DNA of 64,000 bases from an uncultured Actinomycetes bacterium (GTDB lineage: Bacteria; Actinomycetota; Acidimicrobiia; Acidimicrobiales; RAAP-2): assembly GCA_903860915.1 (NCBI GenBank), contig CAIOSJ010000004.1, positions 1-64,000 of the forward strand, given 5' to 3'. Below, in pieces: positions 52,843 to 63,506 of the stretch (position 1 is its first letter; each line of letters starts with the position of its first letter). Made by a program: the position numbers and the translations under genes. A model generated the notes under the pieces. The model saw only the letters and a program-made list of their open reading frames with translations, was not told the DNA's origin and searched no databases.

Positions 52843-54714
52843 CTACCACGTCCTCGAGACCAGAAAAACAACAATGAGCGCAAGACCAAGAACGAGGGCG
52901 AGGGCGTAGTGACGGACAAAACCGGACTGTACTTTCCGAGCACCTTCGCCCGATCTGCGCACCAGTACGGCGACGCCGGAGACCGCACCGTCAAGAACCC
53001 GCGGTTCGACGACGTCACTCGCGAACTGGGCGAGTCGCTGCACGGGGCGACCCACAACAGTGTCGTAGGCCTCGTCCCAGTGCCACACATTTTCGAGAAA
53101 GGGCGACTCGTATCGGGGCCAGGGATCGGTGGTCTTCCACACCGTAAAGGCAGCCAGCAGACCGCAGACCGCCGCTACCACATCGACGAGCGCCAAAGCG
53201 TACTGGGCCACCGTGCTCGACTGCGCCAGTGCCGGCAGGGGGCCGAAGACTGGTTCCAAAAAGCCGGCCAGCGAGAGGTGGTGAGCCCAGGGCAGATTAA
53301 GAGCACCACCCAGCAGCGATAGCACCGCCAAAATAATGAGTGGCGTCGTCATCATCCACGGCGATTCGTGCGGATCGTGACCTTCGGTGACCTCACGGAA
53401 CCTTTCGGAACCACGGAAGGTGAGTACGAACAGGCGGCTCATGTAATAAGCCGTCAGCACCGCAGTGAGTAGTCCCAGCACCCAGAGGGGCTTGGAATAG
53501 TTGTACACGTTCGTAAGGACATCACCCTTGGACCAGAAACCAGCGAAGGGTGGAATGCCCGAAATGGCCAGCCAGCCCACGAGAAAGGTGGGGAAGGTCA
53601 GGGGGAGAAACTTCTGCAGCGCTCCCATTTTACGAAGATCTTGTTCACCGTTGAGAGCGTGAATGACGGAGCCGGAGCCGAGGAAGAGCAGTGCCTTAAA
53701 GAAGGCGTGGCTCACCATCAGAAAAATTGCGGCCGCGTAGGCACCCGAGCCAACGGCCAGCATCATGTAACCGATTTGCGAGACGGTGGAAAAGGCCAAG
53801 ACCTTCTTGATGTCCTTTTGCGACGTGGCAATTGTCGCTGCGACGAAGGCGGTGAGGCCACCCACGACGGCAATGGAGGTTCGACCAGCCGATGACAAGA
53901 AGAGCACGGGCGCCATTCGCACGAGGAGGTACACCCCAGCGGTCACCATCGTGGCGGCGTGGATGAGTGCCGACACGGGGGTCGGACCTTCCATGGCGTC
54001 GGGCAACCAGTTGAAGAGTGGTATCTGAGCCGACTTTCCGGTGGCGGCCAGCAGTAGCGCCAGCACCGTCAGGGTGGCAATAGTTGGTGACAAGTGTGAA
54101 CTGTGGGCGAAGATATTTAAGTACGTAAGCGAACCGATGTGCGTAAAAATAAGAAACATTGCGACGAGAAGGCCCACGTCACCGACACGGTTATAGATGA
54201 AGGCTTTCTTTCCCGCTGACGCCGCGGCATCCTTGTCGAAGTAGTAGCTCACGAGCCAATAGGAGCAGACGCCGACGCCCTCCCAACCTACGAAGGTCAA
54301 AACGAGGTTGTTGGCGAGCACCAATACCAGCATCGAAAAAACGAAGAGGTTGAGGTAGAGGAAGAATTTATTGAAGTCGCGCTCCCCATGCATGTAGCCA
54401 ATGGAGTAGAGGTGGATCAGGGTGGAAATACCGGTCACGAAGAGGCACATAGTGATTGACAGGGGGTCAATCAGTAGGGCTGCTTGCACGTGTAGCGCAC
54501 CGGCCGGAATCCACGAAAACAGGTTCACGGTTATTTCCCGCTGCGCGTGCGTCAGCAGAAGTACGAAGGTGACCACGGTGGCCACGAAGGAACCACCTAC
54601 GGCCGACGTCGCAATCCAGCCCGTCCGTGGTTCACCAATCTGACCGCCGACGAGCAAGACTGAAGTAAAGCCGAGCAGCGGCAAAAGTGCGATGAGTACC
54701 GCGATGTGGTTCAT
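52843..54714 (-). CDS. nuoL: NADH-quinone oxidoreductase subunit L
   Basis: 623 residues, the largest antiporter-like subunit, with the long lateral helix near the C-terminus. Motifs are VGWEGVGVCSYWLVSYYF, KAFIYNRVGDVGLL, NWLPDAMEGPTPVSALIHAATMVTAGVYL and KKVLAFSTVSQIGYM. It lies one base after nuoK. Confidence 0.97.
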   Translation of the reverse strand: MNHIAVLIALLPLLGFTSVLLVGGQIGEPRTGWIATSAVGGSFVATVVTFVLLLTHAQREITVNLFSWIPAGALHVQAALLIDPLSITMCLFVTGISTLIHLYSIGYMHGERDFNKFFLYLNLFVFSMLVLVLANNLVLTFVGWEGVGVCSYWLVSYYFDKDAAASAGKKAFIYNRVGDVGLLVAMFLIFTHIGSLTYLNIFAHSSHLSPTIATLTVLALLLAATGKSAQIPLFNWLPDAMEGPTPVSALIHAATMVTAGVYLLVRMAPVLFLSSAGRTSIAVVGGLTAFVAATIATSQKDIKKVLAFSTVSQIGYMMLAVGSGAYAAAIFLMVSHAFFKALLFLGSGSVIHALNGEQDLRKMGALQKFLPLTFPTFLVGWLAISGIPPFAGFWSKGDVLTNVYNYSKPLWVLGLLTAVLTAYYMSRLFVLTFRGSERFREVTEGHDPHESPWMMTTPLIILAVLSLLGGALNLPWAHHLSLAGFLEPVFGPLPALAQSSTVAQYALALVDVVAAVCGLLAAFTVWKTTDPWPRYESPFLENVWHWDEAYDTVVGRPVQRLAQFASDVVEPRVLDGAVSGVAVLVRRSGEGARKVQSGFVRHYALALVLGLALIVVFLVSRTW

Positions 54715-54715
54715 T

Positions 54716-55021
54716 TCAACCCTTCAGTTCCGAGAGTTCATCAACCGAGGCTGAATTGCGGCGGCGAAACACGGCCACGACTATGCCCAGTCCCACCGTT
54801 ACTTCGGCCGCGGCTACGACGAGTACGAAGAAGACTGAAGCCTGCCCGGCGATGTCGCCCAGTGACCGCGAGAAGGTTACGAAGGTCAAATTGACAGCGT
54901 TCAACATCAGTTCGACGCACATAAACATGATGAGCGCGCTGCGTCGAGTGAGAAAACCAAATGCCCCGACACCAAAGAGGGCTGCGGCCACAATAAGGAA
55001 CCACGAGGCTGGGATGGTCAT
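54716..55021 (-). CDS. nuoK: NADH-quinone oxidoreductase subunit K
   Basis: A 101-residue protein with three membrane helices. The two conserved glutamates lie in [14 protein letters not shown] and in [20 protein letters not shown]. It belongs to the proton path between the quinone site and the antiporter subunits. The start overlaps the nuoJ stop by four bases. Confidence 0.96.
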   Translation of the reverse strand: MTIPASWFLIVAAALFGVGAFGFLTRRSALIMFMCVELMLNAVNLTFVTFSRSLGDIAGQASVFFVLVVAAAEVTVGLGIVVAVFRRRNSASVDELSELKG

Positions 55022-55590
55022 GCGACACCTTCTTGCTCGTCGACAACGCGTTCCTTGCGGGCCAAAATGACGGCCCCCACGACCGCGATAATTAACAGAG
55101 CCGCGGTTGCTTCGAAGGCGTAGATGTAGGTCGTAAAGACGGCCGTACCGAGTTCCTTGATGTTCTCATTGCCGCCCTGCATGGGCTGGCCCCCTGTGCT
55201 GAGGGCAGGGGCACCGGTAACCCACCCGGCCCGCGACATCATTGTGACAACGCCAGCAATGGTGACCACTACGCCGGCGAGGGCGAGGGGTCGTTGGCCC
55301 ACCAAGGGGTCAACACTGACCTCGTCAGCGCGGTCGACTCCGAGGAACATGATGACGAAAAGGAAGAGAACCACGATGGCACCGGCGTAGACAATGATTT
55401 CCACGGCAGCTAGGAAGTGCGCGCCTTGTTCGATGAAGGCGATGGAGACGCCGAAGAAGGTCATGATCAAGCTCAGCGCCGAGTGAACTGGATTCTTCGC
55501 AGCGATGACCCCGACGGCGCCGGTCAAGATGAGCAGCGTCGCCACGACGAAGGTAATGACGTCCGGCAGAGAGTGGATCGAGTCAATCAC
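55018..55590 (-). CDS. nuoJ: NADH-quinone oxidoreductase subunit J
   Basis: 190 residues with five membrane helices. Conserved parts are [17 protein letters not shown] and [22 protein letters not shown] (pi-bulge helix). A longer loop (~115-145) precedes the last span. The C-terminus is charged. The start overlaps the nuoI stop by four bases. Confidence 0.95.
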   Translation of the reverse strand: MIDSIHSLPDVITFVVATLLILTGAVGVIAAKNPVHSALSLIMTFFGVSIAFIEQGAHFLAAVEIIVYAGAIVVLFLFVIMFLGVDRADEVSVDPLVGQRPLALAGVVVTIAGVVTMMSRAGWVTGAPALSTGGQPMQGGNENIKELGTAVFTTYIYAFEATAALLIIAVVGAVILARKERVVDEQEGVA

Positions 55591-56345
55591 TTCGCGGCCT
55601 TCTTCGCACGTCGGGCATCGAGGATGGCCCGCAGCTTCAAGGTCGCTCCACTTATTCCTCGAAGGTGCAATGGCACGTCTTCGGGAAGTAAGTGAGGGCT
55701 AAAGATATCGCGCAACTGCTTCGATCCCGTCGCGGCGTCGTCGCGGGTATCCGATTGACCAGCTTCGGCAGCTCTCACGCCGACGCCCAGGTCTCCCGAC
55801 CACTGGACGAGGCCTTCGTACTCAGCAGAACCCGACGGACTCGTCGCGCGCATCCAGCCCGAGGTCATGTCCGACTCTCCCGCACGCCAGTCTTCCCAGG
55901 GCAGCCGCTGGGGCATTCCATTGTCGTCCACGACGAGTTCGGCCTTCGTGTAGATGGCGTCAGCACGGTTGGTAAAGGAGAACTCAAACATCTTGGACTC
56001 AGTGATTGCCTGTGTGGGACAGGCTTCCACGCAGAGATCGCAGTGAATGCAACGCAGGTAATTGATTTCGTAGACGTAGCCGTAGCGCTCGCCGGGACTG
56101 ACGGGGTGGTCGGGTGGGTTATCCAAACCACGAACGTAAATACAGTCCGCGGGGCATACACCGGCGCATAGTTCACATCCAATGCACTTCTCCATACCGT
56201 CTTCGTAGCGGTTGAGAACGTGCCGACCATGTTGACGGGGTTGCTTTGGTCGCTTTTGCTTCGGGTAACTCACCGTCACGATGGGGCGAACAAGGTGCTG
56301 GAGGGTCAATTTAAACCCACCAAAGAAGTTCAAGGGACTCGGCAC
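55587..56345 (-). CDS. nuoI: NADH-quinone oxidoreductase subunit I
   Basis: 252 residues with two [4Fe-4S] sites: CIGCELCAGVCPADCIY (near 55) and CIHCDLCVEACPTQAI (near 98). These are clusters N6a and N6b in the connecting arm. The C-terminal ~80 residues beyond the usual ~170 are an extension with HLLPEDVPLHLRGIS and a basic end. The start shares one base with the nuoH stop. Confidence 0.95.
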   Translation of the reverse strand: MPSPLNFFGGFKLTLQHLVRPIVTVSYPKQKRPKQPRQHGRHVLNRYEDGMEKCIGCELCAGVCPADCIYVRGLDNPPDHPVSPGERYGYVYEINYLRCIHCDLCVEACPTQAITESKMFEFSFTNRADAIYTKAELVVDDNGMPQRLPWEDWRAGESDMTSGWMRATSPSGSAEYEGLVQWSGDLGVGVRAAEAGQSDTRDDAATGSKQLRDIFSPHLLPEDVPLHLRGISGATLKLRAILDARRAKKAAK

Positions 56346-57580
56346 TACTGGTCCTCTCCATCGGTAAACGCGCGTAACACTGCGCCCGGAATGGGTCGTT
56401 CACCAACCGTGGGCAGAACGGCATTGGCGCCCGATGATCGGGCGAGGCCCAAGTCAAAGGATCGGCTCAATACCAAGGATGACAAGAGGACCACCGCCGC
56501 GAGTCCGAAACCCCAGGACGGTGAAATAAGGAAGCCAGCCACAATCAGCATCCAACCCAAACTCAGCGGTATCAACTTTTTCCAGCCCAAGTCCATCAAC
56601 TGGTCGTAGCGATACCTCGGCAGGGCCGCTCGGAACCAGATGTACATCGAGCAAAACAGCGTCGTCTTCCCGAGGAACCAGAGGATGGGAAAGATCCAAC
56701 GCAGGTGGGGAATGTTCGGGACCCAGCCAGCGGGGCCACCGAAAAACAGCGTGACCATGATCGCCGACATCGTAATCACGTTCATGAATTCCGCCAGAAA
56801 GAAGAGGGCGAATCGAATGGAGGAGTACTCCGTGTGGAAACCGCCAACCAATTCGCTCTCGGACTCGACGACGTCAAAAGGTGGCCTATTGAGTTCAGCG
56901 GTAATGGCAATCAGGAAGACGATGAAGGGCACGACACCGAGTCGAATTACGTTCCAATGCCATACGCCATTGGCCTGCGACGAGACGATGTCGTGCGTCG
57001 ACAGGGATCCCGTGGCCAACACAATGGTCACAATCGTCATACCCAGGGCGGCTTCGTAACTGATCATCTGCGCACTCGCGCGTACGGACGACATCAGTGG
57101 ATATTTCGAGCCCGACGACCAGCCGGCCAAGATCACGCCGTAGACCGAAATCCCCGACATGGCGAGCAGGAGCAAAATACCAATAGGCGGGTCCGCCATC
57201 TGCAGTAAGAAGGTGTGCCCCGCCAGCGTCACGGTGCCACCGATGGGGACAATCGCAAATGTGATGAGGGCAGGAATGAGCGCTAGGTAGGGCGCCAATT
57301 TAAAGACGAAGCGGTCGGCTTCGGCTGGAATGAGGTCCTCTTTGAAAAACAGCTTGATGCCATCAGCCAAGGTTTGGAGCAGACCAAAGGGTCCCCACTT
57401 CTGTGGCCCGATACGACTTTGCATGCCGGAAATCAACTTACGTTCGTACCAAATCATCAGCGTGACAGTGCCCAGTAGGCCACCGAATCCGACCAGGACC
57501 TTCACCGCCACAATCAGCAGTACCGCCCAGTTGACACCGAAGGCGTAGAGGGGGTCACCCGTTGCGAGAAGTGGACTCAT
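56345..57580 (-). CDS. nuoH: NADH-quinone oxidoreductase subunit H
   Basis: 411 residues with eight or nine spans. It forms part of the quinone chamber. Motifs are YERKLISGMQSRIGP, DGIKLFFKEDLIPAEAD, AELNRPPFDVVESESELVGGFHTEYS and FRAALPRYRYDQLM. The start overlaps the nuoG stop by four bases. A long basic and Ala-rich tail follows the last span. Confidence 0.97.
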   Translation of the reverse strand: MSPLLATGDPLYAFGVNWAVLLIVAVKVLVGFGGLLGTVTLMIWYERKLISGMQSRIGPQKWGPFGLLQTLADGIKLFFKEDLIPAEADRFVFKLAPYLALIPALITFAIVPIGGTVTLAGHTFLLQMADPPIGILLLLAMSGISVYGVILAGWSSGSKYPLMSSVRASAQMISYEAALGMTIVTIVLATGSLSTHDIVSSQANGVWHWNVIRLGVVPFIVFLIAITAELNRPPFDVVESESELVGGFHTEYSSIRFALFFLAEFMNVITMSAIMVTLFFGGPAGWVPNIPHLRWIFPILWFLGKTTLFCSMYIWFRAALPRYRYDQLMDLGWKKLIPLSLGWMLIVAGFLISPSWGFGLAAVVLLSSLVLSRSFDLGLARSSGANAVLPTVGERPIPGAVLRAFTDGEDQ

Positions 57581-60243
57581 CGTGATTCCATTCTCACATC
57601 AACGACGGCGGGTTGGGTGGACGAAAGGTGCTGGCTCACAATGTTGGAACCATCGTGCATGCGACTACCCAGAACCAGCTCAACGGTCCCACGAGTCACT
57701 CCGGAGTTCACGACCACGGTGATATCCGACGAGGCGAGTGCGCTGCTCAGTCGCACCACGTCACCCGTGGCGACGCCGAGTCGATCGAAGTCGTAGGGAT
57801 TCGCCATCGCTACAGTCGTCTGCACCAGCGCGGCCAGCGCGGGCGTACCCTGCACGGCCATGCCGTTGTCGTACAAGCGACGGGTGACCACCATGCGCAG
57901 TCCGTAGGCGTCAGCCAAGGGTATCGATGGTGTCGGGGCGAGGGAAACGTCATTGAACGTCACCATCGGCACCAAGGTGGTTGGCAGCGACGTCGCGTGA
58001 GTCACCGAACCTGCTCGAGCTCCCAGACCCACTGCGTCAGCTGACCTGAGACCCGGATTGGCCATCGGATCGAGGGGTCCAGCGAGGCTTGGGGCCGTGA
58101 CCGCACCGACCACGACGCCGTCGGTGGCGGAGCCGGACAGAACGGAAGCGGAGGGGTAGCCCAGGGTGCTTTCAATTGCGGAAGCGGCATCGAAAATAGA
58201 GTCGAGCCCCAGGGTCTGACCCAGCACTTCAGCCAGTTCTGAAGCAATCGCAACGTCACTCCATGCTGATCCGGGTGCCGTAATCTTCGGTGCCAGCGAC
58301 GAGACGCGGCCCTCGATGTTGGTAAACGTTCCCGTGCGTTCGTGGGACACTGCGGTCGGCAGGATGACGTCGGCGTACGCCAACGTCGCGCCTCCGTGTC
58401 CGGTCACCGCAATCACCTTGGCGGCGTCGAGAGCGGCCTTTGCTAACGACTGATCAGCGACGTTGCCAAGAACGCAACCGCCCAGTAGCACGAGGGCTGA
58501 TTGTTCGCCCGCAAGGATTGCTACTAGTTGCTCAACGGTGCTTCGGCCACGCTCCTCGGCCGTCACTCCACTCACACGCGCAATGGCGGCCACACTCGAA
58601 CGTCCTGGGCGCAAGCCCGGAGCCAAGCCCATGTCCAGCGCTCCGTAAATATTTGAGCGGCGTAGCGTCGGCAGAAATTTCGCCTCGGGAAAACGTCGCG
58701 CGAAAGTAGCAATCGCGGCTTCGATAATTGCGGCGTCTTCAGCGGCATTCGGGCGACCAACAATGAAGACCACGCCCTCACCAGTTTCGCCCAGGAGGCG
58801 CCGTACTTCCGCGAGTTCCTTCGGCTGGAAAGCCGTGCCCTGAGGGTGGGTGGCCAAATTCGAGAGCGCCGCATCGTCACTGGCAATCGCCAGCGCAACG
58901 TGGTGAGCTTCACCGGGTCGCGTTGGTAGCACCACTCGAGCGAGCGAGCGTAGTGAGGACGAAGCCGTCGCTAATTCGACCAAGTTCGTCGTACCCTTCA
59001 CGATGCTCTCACGCAGTCGCAGGTAGACAATGGGCAATTCTTCACGAAGATCACCACTTAAAACAACGACGGTGCAGGCCGTGGCCACTTCGTCTAGCGT
59101 CGCCCGAGGTAGGGCTTGCACGAGGTGGGCGTCGATACCATCGCCGTACTGAGCGTCGATATTGTCGGTGCCGATGACGCCACGTAACAGTCGTTCCCAC
59201 GCGAAAGCAGCTTCGTTGGTCAGCGCGGCGCCGCCAATGGCACCCACACCCGTCGGCGTCAGCTTGGTGGCGTCGGAGATGATGTGAGCCGCGGCCGACA
59301 GAGCTTCACTCCAGCTCGTCGTCACAAGTTGACCGTTACGTCGAACCATGGGCTCGGTGATACGGCTACCCGCAGCGAGAACGTCGTTACTCAGATTCTC
59401 GCCGTCGACGGCATCAATCACGAAACGTCCCTTGTCGCAGAGCCAGCCGTGGTTCACCGGATCAGAGTCCACACCAAGAATGCGGGTCAGTCGTCCCTGT
59501 GAGGACTGCACCGCAACCCGACATCCAACCGAACACGTGGTGCACGTGCTCTCTACCTGTTCGAGGTCCCAGGGGCGCGCGGTAAATCGGTAGGGCTTGG
59601 CCGTCAGCGCACCGACGGGGCAAATCTGGACGGTGTTGCCGGAGAAAATCGAATCAAAGGGCTGCGTGGGTGATGGAGCCACCTCAATGGACTCACCACG
59701 ACCGGCGAAATCAATCTGCGCGTCGCCCGCTACTTCACTGGCGAAGCGCGTGCAGCGTGAACACTGAATACAGCGCTCACGGTCGAGCAGAACTAACTCA
59801 CCAATCGGAATGGGCTTCGCGAAGTGCCGCTTTTCCTCGATGAAACGAGTCTCACCCGAACCATGGGCCAGGGTCTGATCTTGCAGGGGGCACTCCCCGC
59901 CCTTGTCACACACTGGGCAGTCGAGTGGGTGGTTAGCGAGCAGGAATTCCAGCACGCCATCTTGCGCTTTTTTAACTTTCTCCGAGGTCGTGGTGACCAC
60001 CATGCCATCGCTCACCGTGAGGTAGCAGGCCGGTTGCAGGGTCGCGCCACGCGGGCCATCGACCTCCACGAGACACATACGGCACACGCCCACCGGTTCC
60101 ATGCGCGGGTGGTAGCAGAACCTCGGTATGTACGTTCCCGAACGTTCGGCTGCGGCAATGATGAGTTCTCCAACATTTGCCTCGATAGTGCGTCCATCAA
60201 CGGTGATGGAAACAGTCGTGCGGGTAGGGGCGTTTTCAGACAT
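57577..60243 (-). CDS. nuoG: NADH-quinone oxidoreductase subunit G
   Basis: 888 residues from the ATG at 60243 (MSENAP), with GGATG eight bases upstream; an ATG at 60258 lacks a ribosome site. It is the large peripheral-arm iron-sulfur subunit. Sites in order: [2Fe-2S] in CYHPRMEPVGVCRMCLVEV, His-type [4Fe-4S] in HPLDCPVCDKGGECPLQ, [4Fe-4S] in CIQCSRC, and an N7-type CTTCSVGC with a later LCDKGRF. A molybdopterin-oxidoreductase-like domain without cofactor follows. The N-terminal start overlaps nuoF by eight bases. Confidence 0.96.
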   Translation of the reverse strand: MSENAPTRTTVSITVDGRTIEANVGELIIAAAERSGTYIPRFCYHPRMEPVGVCRMCLVEVDGPRGATLQPACYLTVSDGMVVTTTSEKVKKAQDGVLEFLLANHPLDCPVCDKGGECPLQDQTLAHGSGETRFIEEKRHFAKPIPIGELVLLDRERCIQCSRCTRFASEVAGDAQIDFAGRGESIEVAPSPTQPFDSIFSGNTVQICPVGALTAKPYRFTARPWDLEQVESTCTTCSVGCRVAVQSSQGRLTRILGVDSDPVNHGWLCDKGRFVIDAVDGENLSNDVLAAGSRITEPMVRRNGQLVTTSWSEALSAAAHIISDATKLTPTGVGAIGGAALTNEAAFAWERLLRGVIGTDNIDAQYGDGIDAHLVQALPRATLDEVATACTVVVLSGDLREELPIVYLRLRESIVKGTTNLVELATASSSLRSLARVVLPTRPGEAHHVALAIASDDAALSNLATHPQGTAFQPKELAEVRRLLGETGEGVVFIVGRPNAAEDAAIIEAAIATFARRFPEAKFLPTLRRSNIYGALDMGLAPGLRPGRSSVAAIARVSGVTAEERGRSTVEQLVAILAGEQSALVLLGGCVLGNVADQSLAKAALDAAKVIAVTGHGGATLAYADVILPTAVSHERTGTFTNIEGRVSSLAPKITAPGSAWSDVAIASELAEVLGQTLGLDSIFDAASAIESTLGYPSASVLSGSATDGVVVGAVTAPSLAGPLDPMANPGLRSADAVGLGARAGSVTHATSLPTTLVPMVTFNDVSLAPTPSIPLADAYGLRMVVTRRLYDNGMAVQGTPALAALVQTTVAMANPYDFDRLGVATGDVVRLSSALASSDITVVVNSGVTRGTVELVLGSRMHDGSNIVSQHLSSTQPAVVDVRMESR

Positions 60244-61540
60244 GGGGACATCCATCATTGGTTACGTGGGCCTCAAATTCCGACCTAAACATCGTAATGG
60301 CGGAGGTGATTGACGACGGTATTGAAGAACCGAGAACACAAATCGTGGTCTGCTGTGGGGGCCAGGAGAGTCCCGGTGCGATGTTGTCGCAGAGGTCCAG
60401 CAGCAACTCCACATCCTCAGGGCGCCCACCACCGTGCTCGAGTCGGAACATGATGCGTTCCAGCCAACCCGAACCTTCACGGCAGGGGGTGCACTGTCCA
60501 CAGGATTCCCTCGAAAAGAACTTGGTAATGCGCCACGCCGCGCGAACGGCGCAGCTGGCATCGTCGAGTACCACGATGGAACCCGATCCGAGCATCGAAG
60601 CCTTCTCGGCCACTTCGTCCTGTCCGAGTGGCAGGTCCAGGTGCTCGGGACCAAACCACGGAGCCGAGACGCCACCGGGAATGAAGGCCTTGAGTTTGCG
60701 GCCCTCGGGGATTCCGCCACCGAGGGCTGGGTCAAAAATGATGTCACGGAAAGTGTTCTTAACCATTTCCAGTTCGTACATACCCGGGTTATTGACTTGG
60801 CCCGACAGGGCGAACAGCCGCGTCCCGGTACTGCGCCCCCCACCAAGTGCCGCGAACGCCGCTCCGCCATTGTTGATAATCCACGGCAGGTTGGCCATAG
60901 TTTCGACGTTGTTCACCACCGTCGGCTGCCCATAGAGGCCGATGGCCGCGGGGAAGAATGGGGGCTTGATTCGAGGGAATCCGCGCTTACCTTCTAGTGC
61001 CTCGATGAGTGCAGTCTCTTCACCGCAAATGTAGGCCCCGGCACCGGGGTGAACAACGATATCGAGGGAAAAACCTGAGCCCATGATGTTGGAACCAAGC
61101 GCCCCGTACTCGTACGCGTCGTTGAGAGCTTGTTGCACCCTTTCGAGACCGAGCGCAAATTCACCCCGGAGAAAAATGAAAACCTGGCTCACCTGCAGTG
61201 CGTAGGAGGCAATGATGATTCCCTCCACCAATTGGTGGGGTTCACGTTCGACTAGGTAGTGATCCTTGAAGGTGGCCGGTTCTGATTCGTCACCGTTAAT
61301 CACGAGGCAAGAAACCGGTGCTTTGCGCAACATGGACCACTTGCGACCCGCGGGAAAACCGGCTCCACCACGACCGAGCAGGCTCGCACGCTCGACTTCG
61401 CTGGCGACCGCTTCGGGGAACATACTGAGGGCCTTCTTCAGTCCTTCAAATCCACCAGTCGCCACGTAGCGACTAAGGGTGTGGCTGTCAGTGAACTCGG
61501 ATCGGGAAGAAACTATTTTTGGGGCAGTAAAACTGGCCAT
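60236..61540 (-). CDS. nuoF: NADH-quinone oxidoreductase subunit F
   Basis: A 434-residue NADH-oxidising subunit. NADH/FMN sites are GRGGAGFPAGRKWSM and GAYICGEETALIEALEG. The [4Fe-4S] N3 ligands are in CGQCTPCREGSGW plus a later Cys near the C-terminus. It passes electrons from FMN to the cluster chain. It overlaps nuoE by one base. Confidence 0.97.
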   Translation of the reverse strand: MASFTAPKIVSSRSEFTDSHTLSRYVATGGFEGLKKALSMFPEAVASEVERASLLGRGGAGFPAGRKWSMLRKAPVSCLVINGDESEPATFKDHYLVEREPHQLVEGIIIASYALQVSQVFIFLRGEFALGLERVQQALNDAYEYGALGSNIMGSGFSLDIVVHPGAGAYICGEETALIEALEGKRGFPRIKPPFFPAAIGLYGQPTVVNNVETMANLPWIINNGGAAFAALGGGRSTGTRLFALSGQVNNPGMYELEMVKNTFRDIIFDPALGGGIPEGRKLKAFIPGGVSAPWFGPEHLDLPLGQDEVAEKASMLGSGSIVVLDDASCAVRAAWRITKFFSRESCGQCTPCREGSGWLERIMFRLEHGGGRPEDVELLLDLCDNIAPGLSWPPQQTTICVLGSSIPSSITSAITMFRSEFEAHVTNDGCPHV

Positions 61541-62160
61541 TACTTCTCCACCTTGGCGGCTCGTTCTTCGCGAGCCGTCTGAGCTGCGGCGCGCTCATCA
61601 GCCAGTTGCGCACGCGGTACGCGAAGTCCGCCCGAGCGGCGAACACGAATCAAGGTTCCGTGGGGAGGAATCTCGTCCTCGCGCCGACCGTTACGTAAAT
61701 CATCAACCAGGGCGTCGAGGGTCTCGGGTGTGGTCGTGCGAACGAATCGGTGATTGACCTGCACGCAAGGGGCGATGTTGCAGTCAGCCAGACATTCCGT
61801 CTCTTCCAGAGTGAAGAGGCCATCGGCCGAGGTTCCGCCCACGGGGCAACCCAGCGTCGATGACGCGTGGGCCAGCAACTCCTCACCACCCGCCAGCAGA
61901 CAGGCAATGTTCGTGCAGACACCAACGACATACTTACCAACGGGTTCCAAGTGGAACATGTCGTAAAACGACGCAGTCCCACGAACTTCTGCGGTGGTCG
62001 TGCCGGTGAGCTCGGCAACTTCGGCCATAGCCTCGTCGGTTAGATATCCATCTTGTTCCTGCGCGAGGTGGAGCAAGGGCAACATGGCTGAACGTTTGCG
62101 AGGGTAGAGCGATACCAGTTCTTCGGCTCGTTGTCGGATTTCTGTTCGAAAATGACTCAT
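61540..62160 (-). CDS. nuoE: NADH-quinone oxidoreductase subunit E
   Basis: 206 residues, thioredoxin-like with the N1a [2Fe-2S] cluster. Ligands are in VCTNIACLL (C-x4-C) and ECLADC (C-x3-C). The C-terminal ~45 residues are a charged, Ala/Arg/Glu-rich extension beyond the core. It is coupled to nuoD by four bases. Confidence 0.95.
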   Translation of the reverse strand: MSHFRTEIRQRAEELVSLYPRKRSAMLPLLHLAQEQDGYLTDEAMAEVAELTGTTTAEVRGTASFYDMFHLEPVGKYVVGVCTNIACLLAGGEELLAHASSTLGCPVGGTSADGLFTLEETECLADCNIAPCVQVNHRFVRTTTPETLDALVDDLRNGRREDEIPPHGTLIRVRRSGGLRVPRAQLADERAAAQTAREERAAKVEK

Positions 62161-63506
62161 CGGTCAACCTCACCCATAACTGGATCAACAGTAGAAATAA
62201 CAGTGATGGTGTCCGAAAGCAAGCCTCCACGCATGAGGAGTGGGACGGCCTGCAGGTTTACGAAGCTCGGGGCCCGCGTATGGATTCGATAGGGCTTCGG
62301 TCCGCCGTCGCTCACGATGTAGCAACCCAATTCCCCACGGGGGGACTCGATGGCGGAGTACACCTCTCCGATGGGCACGTGAAAACCTTCGGTGAAGAGT
62401 TTGAAGTGGTGAATCAAAGCCTCCATGGACTCGTCAATGCGAGCGCGCGGCGGCGGGGTGACCTTGGGGTCCTGAGTGCGGTAGTCGCCCAGCGGCATCT
62501 TGGCGATGCACTGACGAACAATTTTTACCGACTCGCGAATTTCGTTAAGGCGAATCGAGTAGCGATCGAAGTTGTCACCGTAGGTCCCGACGATGACGTC
62601 AAAGTCGACTTCGTCGTAGGCCAGATACGGCATCGACCGACGAAGGTCCCACGGCACCCCCGTTGATCGCAGCAGCGGGCCTGTGACCCCGAGGGCCAAG
62701 GCTTCTTCGGCGGTAATCGGGGCGACGCCCTCCATGCGCTGGCGGAAAATCATCTGGCCGGTGAGGAGGTCGTCGTACTCGTAGGTCCGAGCCTCAATGG
62801 TGTCGCAGATGACGAGGACATCATCCTCCCAGCCGTCGGGCAGGTCGGCGGCCACGCCACCGGGTCGCACGTAGTTCAAGTTGAGGCGAAGGCCCGCTGT
62901 CTTTTCAAAGAAGGCCAGAACCAACTCGCGCTCGCGGAGACCGTAAATCATCATGGAGGTGGAGCCGATGTCCATCCCGTTGGTGGCCATCCAGACGAGG
63001 TGGCTCGAGATGCGGTTGAGTTCACCCATCATCATGCGAATCCACGTAGCGCGAGCCGGCACTTCAATCGCCAGCAACTTTTCTACCGCCAGGGCGTACG
63101 CAATTTCGTTGTTCACGGGACTGAGATAGTCCATTCGCGTCACGTTGGTCGCGCCCTGAACGTAACTCAGTTCTTCTCCCGTCTTTTCCATACCTGTGTG
63201 CAGGTAGCCAATGACGGGCTTCGTACGAAGGACAACTTCTCCATCGAGTTCCAACATGAGACGCAGCACACCATGGGTCGAGGGGTGGCTCGGACCCATG
63301 TTGATGATCATGGTCTCGTCGTCGTTGCGTTCGAAGTCGATGGAATTGGGATCGAGTACCTTGCCGTCAATACGCAGTACGGCGCCAAGTTCGCGACCCA
63401 GTTCGCCAGCAGTCGTATTCTCACGACGAAGTAGTTCCTGCACGCCTTCGGACGTCTCTGGGCCTAGCCGGGGTGGTCGGTTAGCGGTGCGAACGTGATC
63501 GGTCAT
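62157..63506 (-). CDS. nuoD: NADH-quinone oxidoreductase subunit D
   Basis: A 449-residue 49-kDa-type subunit that builds the quinone pocket. Motifs are NMGPSHPSTHGVLRLMLELDGE, GYLHTGMEK and DYLSPVNNEIAY. The C-terminus ends VDPVMGEVDR. The first ~65 residues are an extension (ENTTAGELGREL) not part of the core. It overlaps nuoC by four bases. Confidence 0.97.
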   Translation of the reverse strand: MTDHVRTANRPPRLGPETSEGVQELLRRENTTAGELGRELGAVLRIDGKVLDPNSIDFERNDDETMIINMGPSHPSTHGVLRLMLELDGEVVLRTKPVIGYLHTGMEKTGEELSYVQGATNVTRMDYLSPVNNEIAYALAVEKLLAIEVPARATWIRMMMGELNRISSHLVWMATNGMDIGSTSMMIYGLRERELVLAFFEKTAGLRLNLNYVRPGGVAADLPDGWEDDVLVICDTIEARTYEYDDLLTGQMIFRQRMEGVAPITAEEALALGVTGPLLRSTGVPWDLRRSMPYLAYDEVDFDVIVGTYGDNFDRYSIRLNEIRESVKIVRQCIAKMPLGDYRTQDPKVTPPPRARIDESMEALIHHFKLFTEGFHVPIGEVYSAIESPRGELGCYIVSDGGPKPYRIHTRAPSFVNLQAVPLLMRGGLLSDTITVISTVDPVMGEVDR